6,854 nt of DNA, taken from positions 1-6,854 of the forward strand of contig CALKYG010000228.1 in the NCBI GenBank assembly GCA_938003575.1. Direction: 5' to 3'. Below the pieces are notes generated by a model. That model ran no database searches and was not told where the DNA came from. It worked only from the letters and a program-made list of their open reading frames with translations. The position numbers and the translations under genes are program-made. This DNA is from an uncultured Alphaproteobacteria bacterium. GTDB lineage: Bacteria; Pseudomonadota; Alphaproteobacteria; Caulobacterales; Parvularculaceae. This document shows, one piece after another, positions 6,350-6,854 of this stretch. Numbering within the stretch: the stretch's first letter is position 1; each line of letters begins with the position of its first letter.

Positions 6350-6854
6350 ATGTACGAAAACGGCGTGAATTCAGCAGGGCGCGGCAATTTCGAGGCGCAA
6401 CTGGACGCCTCGATCAAGGCGGCGGCTGACTGGCTAAAGGCGAACCAGAAGCCCGAGGGCTATTGGGTGGGCCGGCTTGAATCGAACGCCTGCATGGAGG
6501 CGCAGTGGATTCTCTGCCTCTGGTTCATGGGGCTTGAGGATCACCACCTGCGCCCGCGTCTCGCCGAATCGCTGAAGAAGACGCAGCGCGCCGACGGCTC
6601 ATGGGAAATCTATCACGACGCGCCTGGCGGCGACATCAACACGACAGTCGAAGCCTATGCGGCGCTGCGCTCCTGCGGCGTGCCGGCGAACGATCCCCGG
6701 ATGATCCTTGCGCGCGACTGGATACTTTCGAAGGGCGGTCTCAAGAATATTCGCGTCTTCACGCGCTACTGGCTCGCTCTGATCGGCGAATGGCCGTGGG
6801 AGAAGACGCCGAACATTCCGCCAGAGGTTATTCATTTTCCGAACTGGTTCATCT
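6350..6854 (+). CDS. shc: Squalene-hopene cyclase, N-terminal part (runs off window)
   Basis: The frame opens at ATG 6350 and stays open for 168 codons to the window edge. Squalene-hopene cyclase is a monotopic membrane enzyme that folds squalene into hopene/hopanol, the first committed step to hopanoids. Visible features: QW repeats QKPEGYW (33-39) and QRADGSW (79-85), the block ESNACMEAQWILCLWFMG (44-61), APGGDINTTVEAYAALR (91-107), and RVFTRYWLALIGEWPWEKTP (135-154), all in the order and spacing I know for bacterial cyclases. The catalytic DxDD motif lies further downstream, outside the window, so activity cannot be judged. GGCGGGG just before the ATG is a weak ribosome site, and no other good start lies near. 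It is transcribed away from the sulfide operon. I see no functional link between them beyond being neighbours. Confidence 0.9.
   Translation, partial: MYENGVNSAGRGNFEAQLDASIKAAADWLKANQKPEGYWVGRLESNACMEAQWILCLWFMGLEDHHLRPRLAESLKKTQRADGSWEIYHDAPGGDINTTVEAYAALRSCGVPANDPRMILARDWILSKGGLKNIRVFTRYWLALIGEWPWEKTPNIPPEVIHFPNWFI

Noticed and set aside
1..6854. CRISPR arrays, tRNA/rRNA genes, insertion sequences, toxin-antitoxin or phage genes
   Set aside because: I saw no spaced direct repeats, cloverleaf-like RNA, transposase motifs or terminal inverted repeats. The only tandem repeat is the 12-bp one at 71-118, which has no spacers.

Overview
The window comes from a GC-rich bacterial chromosome or large replicon. 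The best guess is a hopanoid-producing alphaproteobacterium, possibly in Hyphomicrobiales. The protein families (BigR-type ArsR repressor, BLH/ETHE1-like persulfide dioxygenase, rhizobial-type malonyl-CoA synthetase, squalene-hopene cyclase) resemble those I know from that group, and the codons are strongly GC-biased. This assignment is inference, since no rRNA or marker gene is present.

About 84% of the window (330-6060, minus strand, read right to left) is one compact five-gene unit: ArsR/BigR-like sensor, then BLH-type persulfide dioxygenase, type II sulfide:quinone oxidoreductase, SulP anion transporter and malonyl-CoA synthetase (MatB)-like ligase. Three of the four junctions are overlaps. 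Two are ATGA overlaps of 4 bp and one is a 43-bp overlap, or a 4-bp GTGA overlap with the alternative start. The remaining gap is 28 bp and holds a strong Shine-Dalgarno sequence. An AT-only palindromic element directly upstream of the sensor gene (6078-6106) stands out from the GC-rich surroundings. It is the obvious candidate operator and promoter.

Proposed pathway: sulfide is oxidised at the membrane by SQR, passing electrons to quinone and making a persulfide such as GSSH. The dioxygenase converts the persulfide to sulfite. The SulP protein may move sulfite or sulfate across the membrane. The sensor keeps the operon off until a reactive sulfur species modifies its cysteines. MatB does not obviously belong in this pathway and is the most interesting passenger; its acid-binding region differs from characterised MatB enzymes.

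Right edge: after a gene-free stretch of about 240 bp, a divergent plus-strand gene starts at 6350 and runs off the window. It encodes the N-terminal 168 residues of a squalene-hopene cyclase. Left edge: positions 1-329 have no convincing gene. They hold a 4 x 12 bp GC-rich tandem repeat (71-118), several weak inverted repeats and possibly the last codons of a plus-strand gene entering from outside the window.
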